Shown here: piece by piece, positions 1 through 6,816 of the stretch
How the letters are laid out: each line of letters starts with the position of its first letter
Numbering within the stretch: the first letter of the stretch is position 1
Source of the DNA: an uncultured Bacteroides sp.
GTDB lineage: Bacteria; Bacteroidota; Bacteroidia; Bacteroidales; Bacteroidaceae
DNA: 8,140 nucleotides
Reading direction: 5' to 3'
Assembly: GCF_902491285.1 (NCBI RefSeq)
Contig: NZ_CABUHK010000133.1
Span: 1-8,140, forward strand
Program-made: the position numbers and the translations under genes
The notes under the pieces: generated by a model
The model's database searches: none
Seen by the model: only the letters and a program-made list of their open reading frames with translations
What the model was told of the DNA's origin: nothing

Positions 1-53
1 GCCGACCCTCTGCTTGTAAGGCAGATGCTCTGAACCAGCTGAGCTAAACGCCC
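1..53 (-). tRNA. tRNA-Val (anticodon UAC), partial
   Basis: The minus strand starting at 53 reads GGGCGTTTAGCTCAGCTGG, a normal acceptor 5' half followed by the D-arm (GCTC...GAGC). The anticodon stem CTGCC/GGCAG (written CTGCC TTACAA GCAG) follows, with loop anticodon TAC at 18..16, which reads valine GUA and related codons. The variable region follows, and the gene runs off the window edge before the T-arm and acceptor 3' half, so about 53 of roughly 75 nt are present. It has its own strong promoter just upstream and lies downstream of the yaaA unit on the same strand. Identity rests on the anticodon and fold; the missing 3' part cannot be checked. Confidence 0.93.
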
Positions 54-78
54 TTACACTTCCGTTTCAAAAGCGATG

Positions 79-109
79 CAAAGGTACGGCTTTTTTTGAA
101 ACCTGCAAA
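79..109 (-). promoter_or_regulatory. Bacteroides-type promoter of tRNA-Val
   Basis: On the minus strand TTTG (109..106) is followed by 19 nt and TACCTTTG (86..79). This is an exact match to the Bacteroides primary sigma factor consensus TTTG-N19-21-TAnnTTTG. Transcription would begin near 73-75, giving a leader of about 20 nt before the mature tRNA 5' end at 53. It is the best promoter in the window and strongly supports the taxonomic assignment. Confidence 0.85.
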
Positions 110-240
110 CATTTCCCATATTATTTTTCAATAAAATTTTCACCCAATTAACAAACATACTGATTATCAACAGATAAAGGAAAAACTTTTTTTTTCGTGT
201 AACTTTCGATTTATCAAATCAGAGAAACAATCTTTCCCGG
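110..240. other. AT-rich intergenic spacer
   Basis: This AT-rich stretch lies between the acetyltransferase remnant and the tRNA promoter. I see no ORF, no GC-rich terminator and no repeat of note. There is a short inverted repeat TTATC-aaca-GATAA, and a long T run with adjacent short A run, but neither makes a convincing terminator for the yaaA unit. Read-through from yaaA into the tRNA is therefore possible. Confidence 0.5.
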
Positions 241-381
241 TCAGACATCAAACCATCTGCTTGCGAATGACGCGTACCGGATTCCCGCCAGCAACTTCTT
301 CGCATGTTCAAAACTCACCTGCAACTCCGGCACGGACATATCCGCCAACTGGCTGCTGCGCATCTTCTCTATTTCCGTCAT
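241..381 (-). pseudogene. Remnant of sugar O-acetyltransferase (maltose/galactoside acetyltransferase type), internal deletion
   Basis: The ATG at 381..379 lies 3 nt after the yaaA stop, and the frame runs 46 codons to a TGA at 243..241. Residues 1-32 (start MTEIEKMRSSQLADMSVPEL) resemble the N-terminal Mac domain of maltose/galactoside O-acetyltransferases, which typically start MTEKEKMLAGELY. From about position 286 the +1 frame reads GNPVRVIRKQMV and stops at 250..248. That is the usual C-terminal tail of left-handed beta-helix acetyltransferases (GNPxRVIRxx). The acetyl-CoA and sugar-binding hexapeptide core expected between these parts, roughly 140 residues, is absent, and the halves are out of frame. 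I infer an internal deletion in a gene that once followed yaaA in an operon. The 46-aa ORF could still be translated but should have no acetyltransferase activity. The family match is from memory of motifs. Confidence 0.75.
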
Positions 382-384
382 ACT

Positions 385-1158
385 TTATACCTCTTTGCCA
401 TTCGTAAATACAAACTTCTTTTCATCCGAAAGGGATGCGTTGAACTCGAATCCTTCCCAAGAGAAACTTTTCAGTTCTTCCGGATTCTCAATCCTGTTTT
501 TCAGGATAAAGCGCGTCATCTCACCGCGGGACATCTTTATATAGATAACTATCGAAGCCAGCTTTCCATTCTTCCATACCTGAAATTCGGGAGTTATGAC
601 ACATATTTCTTTCTCCACCCGCTTCCAGTCGAACAGGCTTTTCATTTCGTCACTAGCCAGATTACAAAGTATTCCGCCCGCTTTCTTTATATCTTCGATG
701 AACATATCCGTCAAACGCGACCGCCAATAAGAGAACATGGTTTGATTCCCCAATTCCGGCAACACGACATCGCCCTCCAAACGATAGGAACGGATGGTGT
801 CCAACGGCCTCAACAATCCGTAACAGAAAGAAGTCAGCCGCAGATGCTCCTGCGCATACTCAAATTCCTCATTAGAGAAATCTTTGGCATTCAGACGCTT
901 GAACACTATCCCGGTATAAGCCAGCAAAGCAGGCAGTTCCGGTGTACCCTCGGCATGAAAGACCTGATAACGCTTATAATTCTCCACAGCTATCTTAGCA
1001 TTTACACGCAACAGACGTTCCAACTCGTCCACCGAAAACTGCGACATCTGCAAGGCAACTTCAGACGCTTCTTTTTGAAAACGCGGAATTGTACTCAAAG
1101 GAGTTTTCACCTTTGAAGTCCCACTCATTGTCTTGGCACAGGATAGAAGTACTAACAT
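385..1158 (-). CDS. yaaA: Peroxide stress protein YaaA (DUF328/UPF0246 family)
   Basis: The product is a 257-residue cytosolic protein, the length usual for the family. YaaA lowers intracellular free iron and protects DNA and proteins from Fenton damage during peroxide stress; the E. coli protein also binds DNA. Visible family motifs are the N-terminal MLVLLSCAKT (E. coli reads LISPAKT), YTGIVFKRLNAKDF (81-94), YAQEHLRLTSFCYGLLRPLD (101-120), SYRLEGD (124-130), NLASDEM (166-172) and a C-terminal RGEMTRFI-KNRI block (211-223). I chose the ATG at 1158. The frame stays open upstream to a TTG at 1191, but the protein homology begins at MLVLL and the upstream codons overlap the likely promoter. 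It is divergent from the hexosaminidase gene and heads a unit with the acetyltransferase remnant. Cys replaces the usual Pro in the SPAKT motif. No iron or OxyR site was recognised. Confidence 0.95.
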   Translation of the reverse strand: MLVLLSCAKTMSGTSKVKTPLSTIPRFQKEASEVALQMSQFSVDELERLLRVNAKIAVENYKRYQVFHAEGTPELPALLAYTGIVFKRLNAKDFSNEEFEYAQEHLRLTSFCYGLLRPLDTIRSYRLEGDVVLPELGNQTMFSYWRSRLTDMFIEDIKKAGGILCNLASDEMKSLFDWKRVEKEICVITPEFQVWKNGKLASIVIYIKMSRGEMTRFILKNRIENPEELKSFSWEGFEFNASLSDEKKFVFTNGKEV

Positions 1159-1188
1159 GCTTAAATCTGATTTTATCTTTTCAAGAAA

Positions 1189-1196
1189 CAAAAATA
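1189..1196 (-). promoter_or_regulatory. Possible -7 element for yaaA
   Basis: The minus strand reads TATTTTTG here, a full TAnnTTTG match about 30 nt upstream of the yaaA ATG. No TTTG is found 19-21 nt further upstream (that position reads AGTA), so the -33 half is weak or missing. The region is AT-rich, so chance occurrence is a real possibility. If used, it would place the TTG at 1191 inside the promoter and support the ATG start. Confidence 0.4.
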
Positions 1197-1257
1197 AAAA
1201 ATAATTCGCTTCTCTTACTGATGAATAGCTGAATTATCCTTACTTTCACCGCATAAT

Positions 1258-1265
1258 TAACTTTA
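1258..1265 (+). promoter_or_regulatory. Weak -7-like element for the GH20 gene
   Basis: TAACTTTA matches TAnnTTTG except for the last base, and would give a leader of about 25 nt before the ATG at 1296. The candidate -33 position reads TTAT rather than TTTG. It is a low-quality match, listed because it is the best one between the divergent genes on this strand. Confidence 0.3.
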
Positions 1266-1295
1266 ATCATTCATTAATAACAAAAAAGACCCCTT

Positions 1296-3281
1296 ATGAG
1301 ACACACACTGATCCCCCTAAAAGTGCTATTCTTATTAACAATCTTTTGTTTGACCGGGAATTTATCCCACGCCGCCGTTAATCCGAAACCGTTCGTTATC
1401 CCCGAATTGAAACAATGGACAGGAAAGGATGGCAACTTCATCCCTGGAACAGATACGAAAATCGTCTGCACTTCCTCCAATCCCGAACTGCTGAGAATAG
1501 CCCGACTGTTCGCCGATGACTATCGACAGATGTTCGGACAGACATTGAGCGTGACAGAAGGTAAGGCCAAAGCCGGAGATTTCGTCCTATCCCTGTCGGC
1601 CGACAAAAAGCTGGGAAAAGAAGGTTACGCCATCCAAATAGCCGACCGCGTGACACTCTCCGCCCCGACTCCGACCGGACTTTACTGGAGTACACGCACC
1701 CTTCTGCAGATAGCGGAACAAACCAGCGGACACCAGCTTCCTAAAGGAACCATCCGCGATTATCCCGACTATCCCATCCGGGGATTCATGATAGACTGCG
1801 GCCGGAAATTTATCCCGATGTCTTATCTGCAGGATTTGGCAAAAATCATGGCTTATTATAAGATGAATACCTTGCAAGTCCATCTGAACGACAACGGATT
1901 CAAACAATATTTCGAGCATAACTGGGATAAGACATACGCTGCTTTCCGCCTAGAATCGGACACTTACCCGGGACTGACTGCCCGTGACGGTTCTTATTCC
2001 AAAAAAGAATTTATTGATTTCCAGAAACAGGCGGCAGCCAACTTTGTAGAAATCATACCGGAAATAGATATTCCCGCACACTCACTTGCATTTGCCCACT
2101 ACAAACCGGAAATCGGCAGCAAAGAATATGGCATGGATCATCTCGACCTGTTCAAGCCGGAAACCTATGAATTTGTAGACGCGCTGTTCAAGGAATATCT
2201 GGAAGGAGACAATCCCGTATTTGTCGGCAAACGCGTACACATCGGCACTGACGAATACTCAAATGCAAAGAAAGACGTGGTAGAAAAGTTCCGGGCTTTC
2301 ACCGACCATTATATCCGCCTGGTAGAGAGCTTCGGCAAGCAAGCTGTAATATGGGGCGCGCTCACTCATGCCAAAGGCGACACACCTGTCAAATCAACGG
2401 ATATCATCATGAACGCCTGGTACAATGGATATGCTGACCCGGCAACTATGATAAAGGACGGTTATCAACTCATCAGTATCCCTGACGGAATGGTTTACCT
2501 GGTTCCTATAGCCGGATATTACTACGATTACCTCAACGAATCATTCCTATATAACAAATGGACACCCGCACATATCGGCAAAGCCGTATTCGAGGAAAAG
2601 CATCCTGCCATCCTCGGTGGCATGTTTGCCGTCTGGAACGACCATGTAGGCAACGGAATTTCCGTGAAAGACATTCATCACCGTGTATTCCCCGCCCTGC
2701 AAACCCTTGCCGTGAAAATGTGGACAGGTAAAGAAACCAGCCTGCCTTACGAAGCATACAACGAAAAGCGTGCTGCTATCAGCGAAGCACCCGGAGTCAA
2801 CCAGTCGGGAAAAATCGGCAAGAGCCCCGCATTGGTTTATGAACGCTCCACTGTCGCCCCCGGCAGCACTTCCGATTATCCTGAAATCGGCTACAATTAT
2901 ACAGTCTGCTTTGATATTACCGGAGCACAGGAGAAAAGCGGAACAGAATTATTCCGTTCGCCCAATGCCGTATTCTACCTGACAGCCCCGATTCGCGGCA
3001 TGATGGGTTTTGCACGCGATGGTTATTTGAACACTTTCCCATATAAAGTGAATCCGGGAGAGAAAGCTTCGATCCAGATTGAAGGTGACAGCCGTAGCAC
3101 CACACTCAGAGTAAACGGAAAAGTTATCGAAGAAATGAATATGCAGAAGCTCTACTTCAACGCAGGAAAAGACTCTATGAATTATATTCGCACATTGGTT
3201 TTCCCACTGGAAAAAGCCGGGAATTTTAATAGCCGGATAGAAAATCTGAAAGTATACAATTATCGTATAAGCAAACAATAG
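1296..3281 (+). CDS. Secreted beta-N-acetylhexosaminidase, glycoside hydrolase family 20
   Basis: This 661-residue exo-glycosidase would remove terminal beta-linked GlcNAc/GalNAc by substrate-assisted catalysis. Residues 1-26 form a signal peptide with basic MRH, a hydrophobic core and SHA cleavage before A27. No good lipobox is seen (C18 is preceded by IF), so periplasmic or secreted rather than lipoprotein. Residues 30-155 look like the GH20b accessory domain, and about 160-490 form the catalytic barrel. Motifs are RGFMIDCGRKF (R162), HLNDN (196-200) and HIGTDEY with the catalytic pair D319-E320. Active-site aromatics W353 and W375 and YYD (409-411) are present, as is the VWND block (446-449). 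Compared from memory with Streptomyces plicatus hexosaminidase, R162, D313-E314, W344, W361, Y393-D395 and W442 have counterparts, while its E444 appears as D449 here. Residues about 505-661 look like a LamG/concanavalin-type beta-sandwich ending in IENLKVYNYRI, possibly carbohydrate binding. No SusC/SusD genes or other glycosidases flank it. The start has only an A-rich, weak ribosome site. Confidence 0.94.
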   Translation: MRHTLIPLKVLFLLTIFCLTGNLSHAAVNPKPFVIPELKQWTGKDGNFIPGTDTKIVCTSSNPELLRIARLFADDYRQMFGQTLSVTEGKAKAGDFVLSLSADKKLGKEGYAIQIADRVTLSAPTPTGLYWSTRTLLQIAEQTSGHQLPKGTIRDYPDYPIRGFMIDCGRKFIPMSYLQDLAKIMAYYKMNTLQVHLNDNGFKQYFEHNWDKTYAAFRLESDTYPGLTARDGSYSKKEFIDFQKQAAANFVEIIPEIDIPAHSLAFAHYKPEIGSKEYGMDHLDLFKPETYEFVDALFKEYLEGDNPVFVGKRVHIGTDEYSNAKKDVVEKFRAFTDHYIRLVESFGKQAVIWGALTHAKGDTPVKSTDIIMNAWYNGYADPATMIKDGYQLISIPDGMVYLVPIAGYYYDYLNESFLYNKWTPAHIGKAVFEEKHPAILGGMFAVWNDHVGNGISVKDIHHRVFPALQTLAVKMWTGKETSLPYEAYNEKRAAISEAPGVNQSGKIGKSPALVYERSTVAPGSTSDYPEIGYNYTVCFDITGAQEKSGTELFRSPNAVFYLTAPIRGMMGFARDGYLNTFPYKVNPGEKASIQIEGDSRSTTLRVNGKVIEEMNMQKLYFNAGKDSMNYIRTLVFPLEKAGNFNSRIENLKVYNYRISKQ

Positions 3282-3317
3282 CAAGCAAATCAAAAAGAAG
3301 AAAGCACCCCAAAAAAG

Positions 3318-3349
3318 AACTCCCTCTTCGGCATTCCAAAGAGGGAGTT
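3318..3349. terminator. Bidirectional intrinsic terminator between the GH20 gene and carB
   Basis: An 11-bp perfect stem, AACTCCCTCTT (3318-3328) with AAGAGGGAGTT (3339-3349), encloses a 10-nt loop. On the plus strand it continues into TTTCTTATC. On the minus strand it continues into TCTTTTTT. It sits in the 100-nt gap between two convergent genes and can serve both. Confidence 0.9.
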
Positions 3350-3381
3350 TTTCTTATCTTGAGATAAACAGCTAAAGCAGC

Positions 3382-6300
3382 TTATTTATATTCCTGCCAG
3401 CTCTTAATCTGAATATCACTCAGTTTTAGTTCACAGAATGCTTCGATAAAGGCACTTGCCAGACGGGCATTTGTAATCAAAGGAATGTTATGGTCGATTG
3501 CGCCACGACGGATGCGGTAACCGTTTGTCAATTCGCGTTTACTGTGATTCTTCGGAATGTTGACAATCAAATCGAATTTATGGTCGGCAATCATCTTCAT
3601 CACGTTGTTCTCTGCATCCGGTTTTTCATCCGGCCAGTAAACCGGAGTCGTGTCTACACCATGAGCATTCAGGAAAGCGGCAGTTCCGGCAGTCGCATAT
3701 ACTTTGTATCCTTTAGCAAACAGCATACGGCTTGCGTCCAGCAAATCTACTTTCGACTTCATCGCACCCGAAGAGAACATTACCGCTCTTTCAGGAATCT
3801 TGAAGCCTGTGGCAATCATTGCATTCAACAATGCTTCCGAGAAGTCGTCGCCGATACAGCCGACCTCACCCGTAGAAGACATATCTACGCCCAATACCGG
3901 GTCGGCCTTGTGCAGACGGGAGAAGGAGAACTGGGAAGCTTTTACACCAATCCAGTCGATGTCGAATGCCGATTTGTCCGGACGTGAATATGGAGCATCG
4001 AGCATGATACGGGTAGCCGTTTCGATAAAGTTGCGTTTCAGCACTTTGGAAACAAACGGGAAGCTACGGGAAGCACGCAGATTACATTCGATTACCTTCA
4101 CTTCATTGTTACGGGCCAGGAACTGGATATTGAACGGACCGGAGATATTGAGCTCTTTTGCAATCTGGCGGCTGATCTTCTTGATGCGGCGTGCAGTTGC
4201 GAAGTAAATCTTCTGAGCCGGGAATACCAGTGTAGCGTCACCGGAGTGGACACCGGCAAATTCCACGTGTTCGGAGATCGCATATTCTACCACTTCACCG
4301 TTCTGGGCAACAGCATCGAACTCGATTTCTTTCGTGTTTTCGAGGAACTGAGAAACAACCACCGGATATTCCTTGGAAACTTCGGCAGCCATCTTCAGGA
4401 AGTTCTCCAGTTCTTCGTCATCGTAGCAGACGTTCATTGCAGCTCCCGAAAGAACGTAAGAAGGACGAACCAATACCGGATAGCCAACTTTCTCCACGAA
4501 GCCTTTCACATCTTCAAGACTGGTCAACTCCTGCCAAGCCGGTTGGTCGATACCCAGTTGGTCGAGCATTGCAGAGAACTTGTTACGGTTTTCGGCGCGG
4601 TCGATGGAAATCGGAGAAGTACCCAATACAGGCACCGACTGGCGGTAAAGCTTCATAGCCAAGTTGTTCGGGATTTGTCCGCCAACAGAGACGATTACGC
4701 CGCGAGGCTGTTCAAGGTCGATTACGTCGAGTACACGTTCGAACGAAAGTTCGTCGAAGTACAGACGGTCGCACATATCATAGTCAGTAGAAACCGTTTC
4801 GGGGTTGTAGTTAATCATGATAGATTTGTAACCCAGTTTGCGGGCAGTCTGCACAGCATTCACCGAGCACCAGTCAAATTCTACAGAGCTACCGATGCGG
4901 TAAGCGCCCGAACCCAGTACGACTACTGATTTCTCATTCTTATAATAGTTCACATCATAACCTTCCACCGCATATGTCATATACAGATAGTTAGTCAGTT
5001 CCGGATGTTCGGAAGCAACGGTATTGATGCGTTTTACGGCCGGAAGGATACCCATAGATTTACGGTGAGCGCGTACTGCCAGATTTTCTTTCTCCATATT
5101 TCCGGTCGGATTCAACACGAAGCGTGCAATCTGGAAGTCAGAGAAACCTAAAACTTTAGCTTCACGCATTACGTCAGCCGGAATATCTTCCACCTTATTA
5201 TAGGTAGATAATTTAGCTTTATAATCAACGATATTCTTCAGTTTGCCGAGGAACCAAGGGTCAATTTTTGTCAGTTCGTGAATACGGTCGATGCTATATC
5301 CTTTTTCCATAGCCTGCGCGATGGCAAACACACGCAAGTCGGTCGGACGGGAAAGTTCCTTGTCAAGGTCATCGAAGTGCAGTTCATCGTTGCCAACGAA
5401 ACCGTGCATACCCTGACCAATCATACGCAGACCTTTCTGAATAATTTCTTCAAAAGAGCGGCCGATAGACATGATTTCACCTACCGACTTCATGCTTGAA
5501 CCGATTTCACGGGAAACACCGGCAAATTTTGTCAAGTCCCAACGGGGAATCTTACAGATATAATAGTCAAGTTGCGGAGCAACATAAGCAGAGTTCGGCG
5601 TTCCCATCTCTCCAATCTGGTCGAGTGAGTACCCCAACGCAATCTTAGCGGCAACGAATGCCAGCGGATAACCGGTAGCCTTGGAAGCCAAAGCAGAAGA
5701 ACGGCTCAGACGGGCGTTCACTTCAATCACGCGGTAATCATCCGTATCAGAGTTGAATGCATACTGGATGTTACATTCACCTACGATACCCAAGTGGCGG
5801 ATACATTTTGTAGAGAGCTCCTGCAACATTTTCAGTTCCTTGTCGTCCAGCGAGCAAGTAGGAGCAACAACGATAGACTCACCAGTGTGGATGCCCAGCG
5901 GGTCGAAGTTTTCCATACTGGCCACAGTGAAGCAGTGGTCGTTAGCGTCGCGGATAACTTCAAATTCGATTTCTTTCCATCCTTTCAGAGATTCTTCCAC
6001 AAGGATTTGTTTAGAGAATGCGAAAGAGCTTTCGGCCAGTTTCAGGAATTCTTCCTCGTTAGCGCAGATACCGCTACCAAGACCACCCAATGCGTAAGCC
6101 GAACGTACCATTACCGGATAACCGATCTTGCGGGCAGCGGCAATCGCATCTTCCATGCTTTCTACCGCCTGGCTCACCGGAGTCTTCATTTCAATTTCGT
6201 CCAGCTTCTTCACGAACAGGTCGCGGTCTTCCGTATACATGATAGCTTCTACCGATGTACCAAGTACCTTCACTCCGTATTTATCAAGAATACCTTGTGT

Positions 6301-6603
6301 GTAGAGTTCAGCGCCGCAGTTCAACGCTGTTTGTCCGCCGAATGCCAGCAGGATACCGTCCGGACGTTCTTTCTTGATAATTTCTTCTACAAAATAAGTG
6401 TTTACGGGAAGGAAATACACTTTATCGGCAATCCCTTCAGAAGTCTGAATGGTTGCGATGTTCGGGTTTACCAATACTGAGCTGATACCTTCTTCTTTCA
6501 AAGCTTTCAGTGCTTGTGAGCCTGAGTAGTCAAATTCTCCGGCTTGTCCGATTTTGAGTGCTCCAGAACCCAAAACGAGAACTTTCTTGATTTCCTTTTC
6601 CAT
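3382..6603 (-). CDS. carB: Carbamoyl-phosphate synthase large subunit CarB
   Basis: This is a full-length 1073-residue synthetase subunit, nearly identical in length to E. coli CarB. It uses two ATP, bicarbonate and ammonia, delivered by a CarA glutaminase, to form carbamoyl phosphate for pyrimidine and arginine synthesis. Residues about 1-400 are the carboxyphosphate ATP-grasp half, with R127 (EDR), R167, SLKGWKEIEFEV (205-215), Q280, E294-N296-R298 and SRSSALASKATGYP. About 401-550 is the oligomerization domain. About 551-935 is the carbamate ATP-grasp half, starting VVLGSGAYRIGSSVEFDW, with R673, R713, Q827, E839-N841-R843. About 936-1073 is the MGS-like allosteric domain with ATAGTAAFL (970-978) and VNIPKN (1014-1019). 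All nucleotide-binding residues I could place are intact. The sequence reads closer to eukaryotic CAD/CPS1 (GSGxLxIGQAGEFDYSGSQ, VNPNIATIQTS, DPLGIHTGESIVVAP) than to E. coli CarB. carA is not adjacent: the upstream neighbour is the divergent trpS. The start is the ATG after an A-rich site; the leader carries an apparent attenuator. Confidence 0.98.
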   Translation of the reverse strand: MEKEIKKVLVLGSGALKIGQAGEFDYSGSQALKALKEEGISSVLVNPNIATIQTSEGIADKVYFLPVNTYFVEEIIKKERPDGILLAFGGQTALNCGAELYTQGILDKYGVKVLGTSVEAIMYTEDRDLFVKKLDEIEMKTPVSQAVESMEDAIAAARKIGYPVMVRSAYALGGLGSGICANEEEFLKLAESSFAFSKQILVEESLKGWKEIEFEVIRDANDHCFTVASMENFDPLGIHTGESIVVAPTCSLDDKELKMLQELSTKCIRHLGIVGECNIQYAFNSDTDDYRVIEVNARLSRSSALASKATGYPLAFVAAKIALGYSLDQIGEMGTPNSAYVAPQLDYYICKIPRWDLTKFAGVSREIGSSMKSVGEIMSIGRSFEEIIQKGLRMIGQGMHGFVGNDELHFDDLDKELSRPTDLRVFAIAQAMEKGYSIDRIHELTKIDPWFLGKLKNIVDYKAKLSTYNKVEDIPADVMREAKVLGFSDFQIARFVLNPTGNMEKENLAVRAHRKSMGILPAVKRINTVASEHPELTNYLYMTYAVEGYDVNYYKNEKSVVVLGSGAYRIGSSVEFDWCSVNAVQTARKLGYKSIMINYNPETVSTDYDMCDRLYFDELSFERVLDVIDLEQPRGVIVSVGGQIPNNLAMKLYRQSVPVLGTSPISIDRAENRNKFSAMLDQLGIDQPAWQELTSLEDVKGFVEKVGYPVLVRPSYVLSGAAMNVCYDDEELENFLKMAAEVSKEYPVVVSQFLENTKEIEFDAVAQNGEVVEYAISEHVEFAGVHSGDATLVFPAQKIYFATARRIKKISRQIAKELNISGPFNIQFLARNNEVKVIECNLRASRSFPFVSKVLKRNFIETATRIMLDAPYSRPDKSAFDIDWIGVKASQFSFSRLHKADPVLGVDMSSTGEVGCIGDDFSEALLNAMIATGFKIPERAVMFSSGAMKSKVDLLDASRMLFAKGYKVYATAGTAAFLNAHGVDTTPVYWPDEKPDAENNVMKMIADHKFDLIVNIPKNHSKRELTNGYRIRRGAIDHNIPLITNARLASAFIEAFCELKLSDIQIKSWQEYK

Positions 6604-6647
6604 TTCTTTTGTTGTTATAATAAGTTGTTATTTCTAAGTTCGTCCAT

Positions 6648-6686
6648 AAAAAAAATGCGTTACCCTCAAAAAAGGATTAACGCATT
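6648..6686 (-). terminator. Intrinsic terminator in the carB leader (candidate attenuator)
   Basis: On the minus strand AATGCGTTA (6686..6678) pairs perfectly with TAACGCATT (6662..6654). With A6677 bulged, the stem extends by T-G and two C-G pairs to an 8-nt loop TTTTTTGA. The right arm is followed at once by a U run (6653..6648). On the plus strand the hairpin is not followed by T residues, so it acts on minus-strand transcription only. It lies between the only recognisable carB promoter and the carB start, 44 nt before the ATG. It therefore does not end any upstream gene and is best read as a regulatory terminator. Confidence 0.82.
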
Positions 6687-6796
6687 ACCAAAGAACTAAA
6701 ATATCGTTTTTGGAGAAAAAAGAAGAAGCCTGTCGTTTCCGGGTGCAAAACATCCGAATGTAGATAATACTTACTTCTGATTTCTTGTTGATTCAT
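6677..6796 (-). CDS. Putative 39-aa leader peptide of carB
   Basis: The ATG at 6796..6794 lies about 15-17 nt after the predicted transcription start and opens a 39-codon frame ending with TAA at 6679..6677. The peptide begins MNQQEIRSKYY, has GFFFFLQKRYF at 23-33 and ends SSLVMR. The four Phe codons (UUC UUC UUU UUU) fall in a U-rich stretch, and the stop codon overlaps the end of the left arm of the leader terminator. A ribosome finishing this ORF would cover that arm and block the hairpin. The peptide matches no family I know, and its role would be in being translated rather than in the product. There is no Shine-Dalgarno, which is common in Bacteroides. Translation is not proven; an ORF of this size can arise by chance, but its fit to promoter, U-tract and hairpin is notable. 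Confidence 0.55.
   Translation of the reverse strand: MNQQEIRSKYYLHSDVLHPETTGFFFFLQKRYFSSLVMR
6712..6727 (-). promoter_or_regulatory. U-rich cluster in the carB leader, candidate RNA polymerase pause site
   Basis: The leader RNA reads UUCUUCUUUUUUCUCC here, inside the leader ORF and about 30 nt before the terminator left arm. In E. coli pyrBI a U-rich cluster ahead of the attenuator slows RNA polymerase when UTP is low, letting the ribosome catch up. The position and composition fit that role. A weak hairpin (CGGATG/CACCCG with one A-C mismatch, 6756..6740) lies just upstream and could assist pausing. Confidence 0.5.
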
Positions 6797-6816
6797 TGTC
6801 TATTTCAAAATTTGTG

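Noticed and set aside
164..177. Inverted repeat TTATC-aaca-GATAA as a terminator or operator
   Set aside because: The stem is only 5 AT-rich pairs, with no proper U-tract; expected by chance in this AT-rich spacer.
304..1116. A 270-codon open frame on the plus strand
   Set aside because: It is wholly antisense to yaaA, whose protein motifs are clear. The plus-strand product is low in recognisable structure, with scattered His/Arg/Gln typical of a shadow frame.
1159..1191. An 11-codon N-terminal extension of yaaA from a TTG
   Set aside because: The homology begins at MLVLL, the TTG overlaps the likely -7 element, and the added residues match nothing in the family.
5794..6480. A 228-codon plus-strand frame (and a similar one at 4246-4929)
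   Set aside because: Both lie inside carB in the opposite direction, where the conserved CarB sequence dictates the codons. Their translations match nothing and have no promoter or ribosome site.
6611..6631. Direct repeat GTTGTTAT twice, 13 nt apart, just before the carB start
   Set aside because: On the minus strand it reads ATAACAAC twice in an A-rich 5' UTR. Such low-complexity stretches are common before Bacteroides starts, so no separate function is claimed.
6654..6686. The carB-leader hairpin as terminator of an upstream minus-strand gene
   Set aside because: The upstream gene trpS is on the opposite strand, so no gene needs to end there; attenuation fits better.
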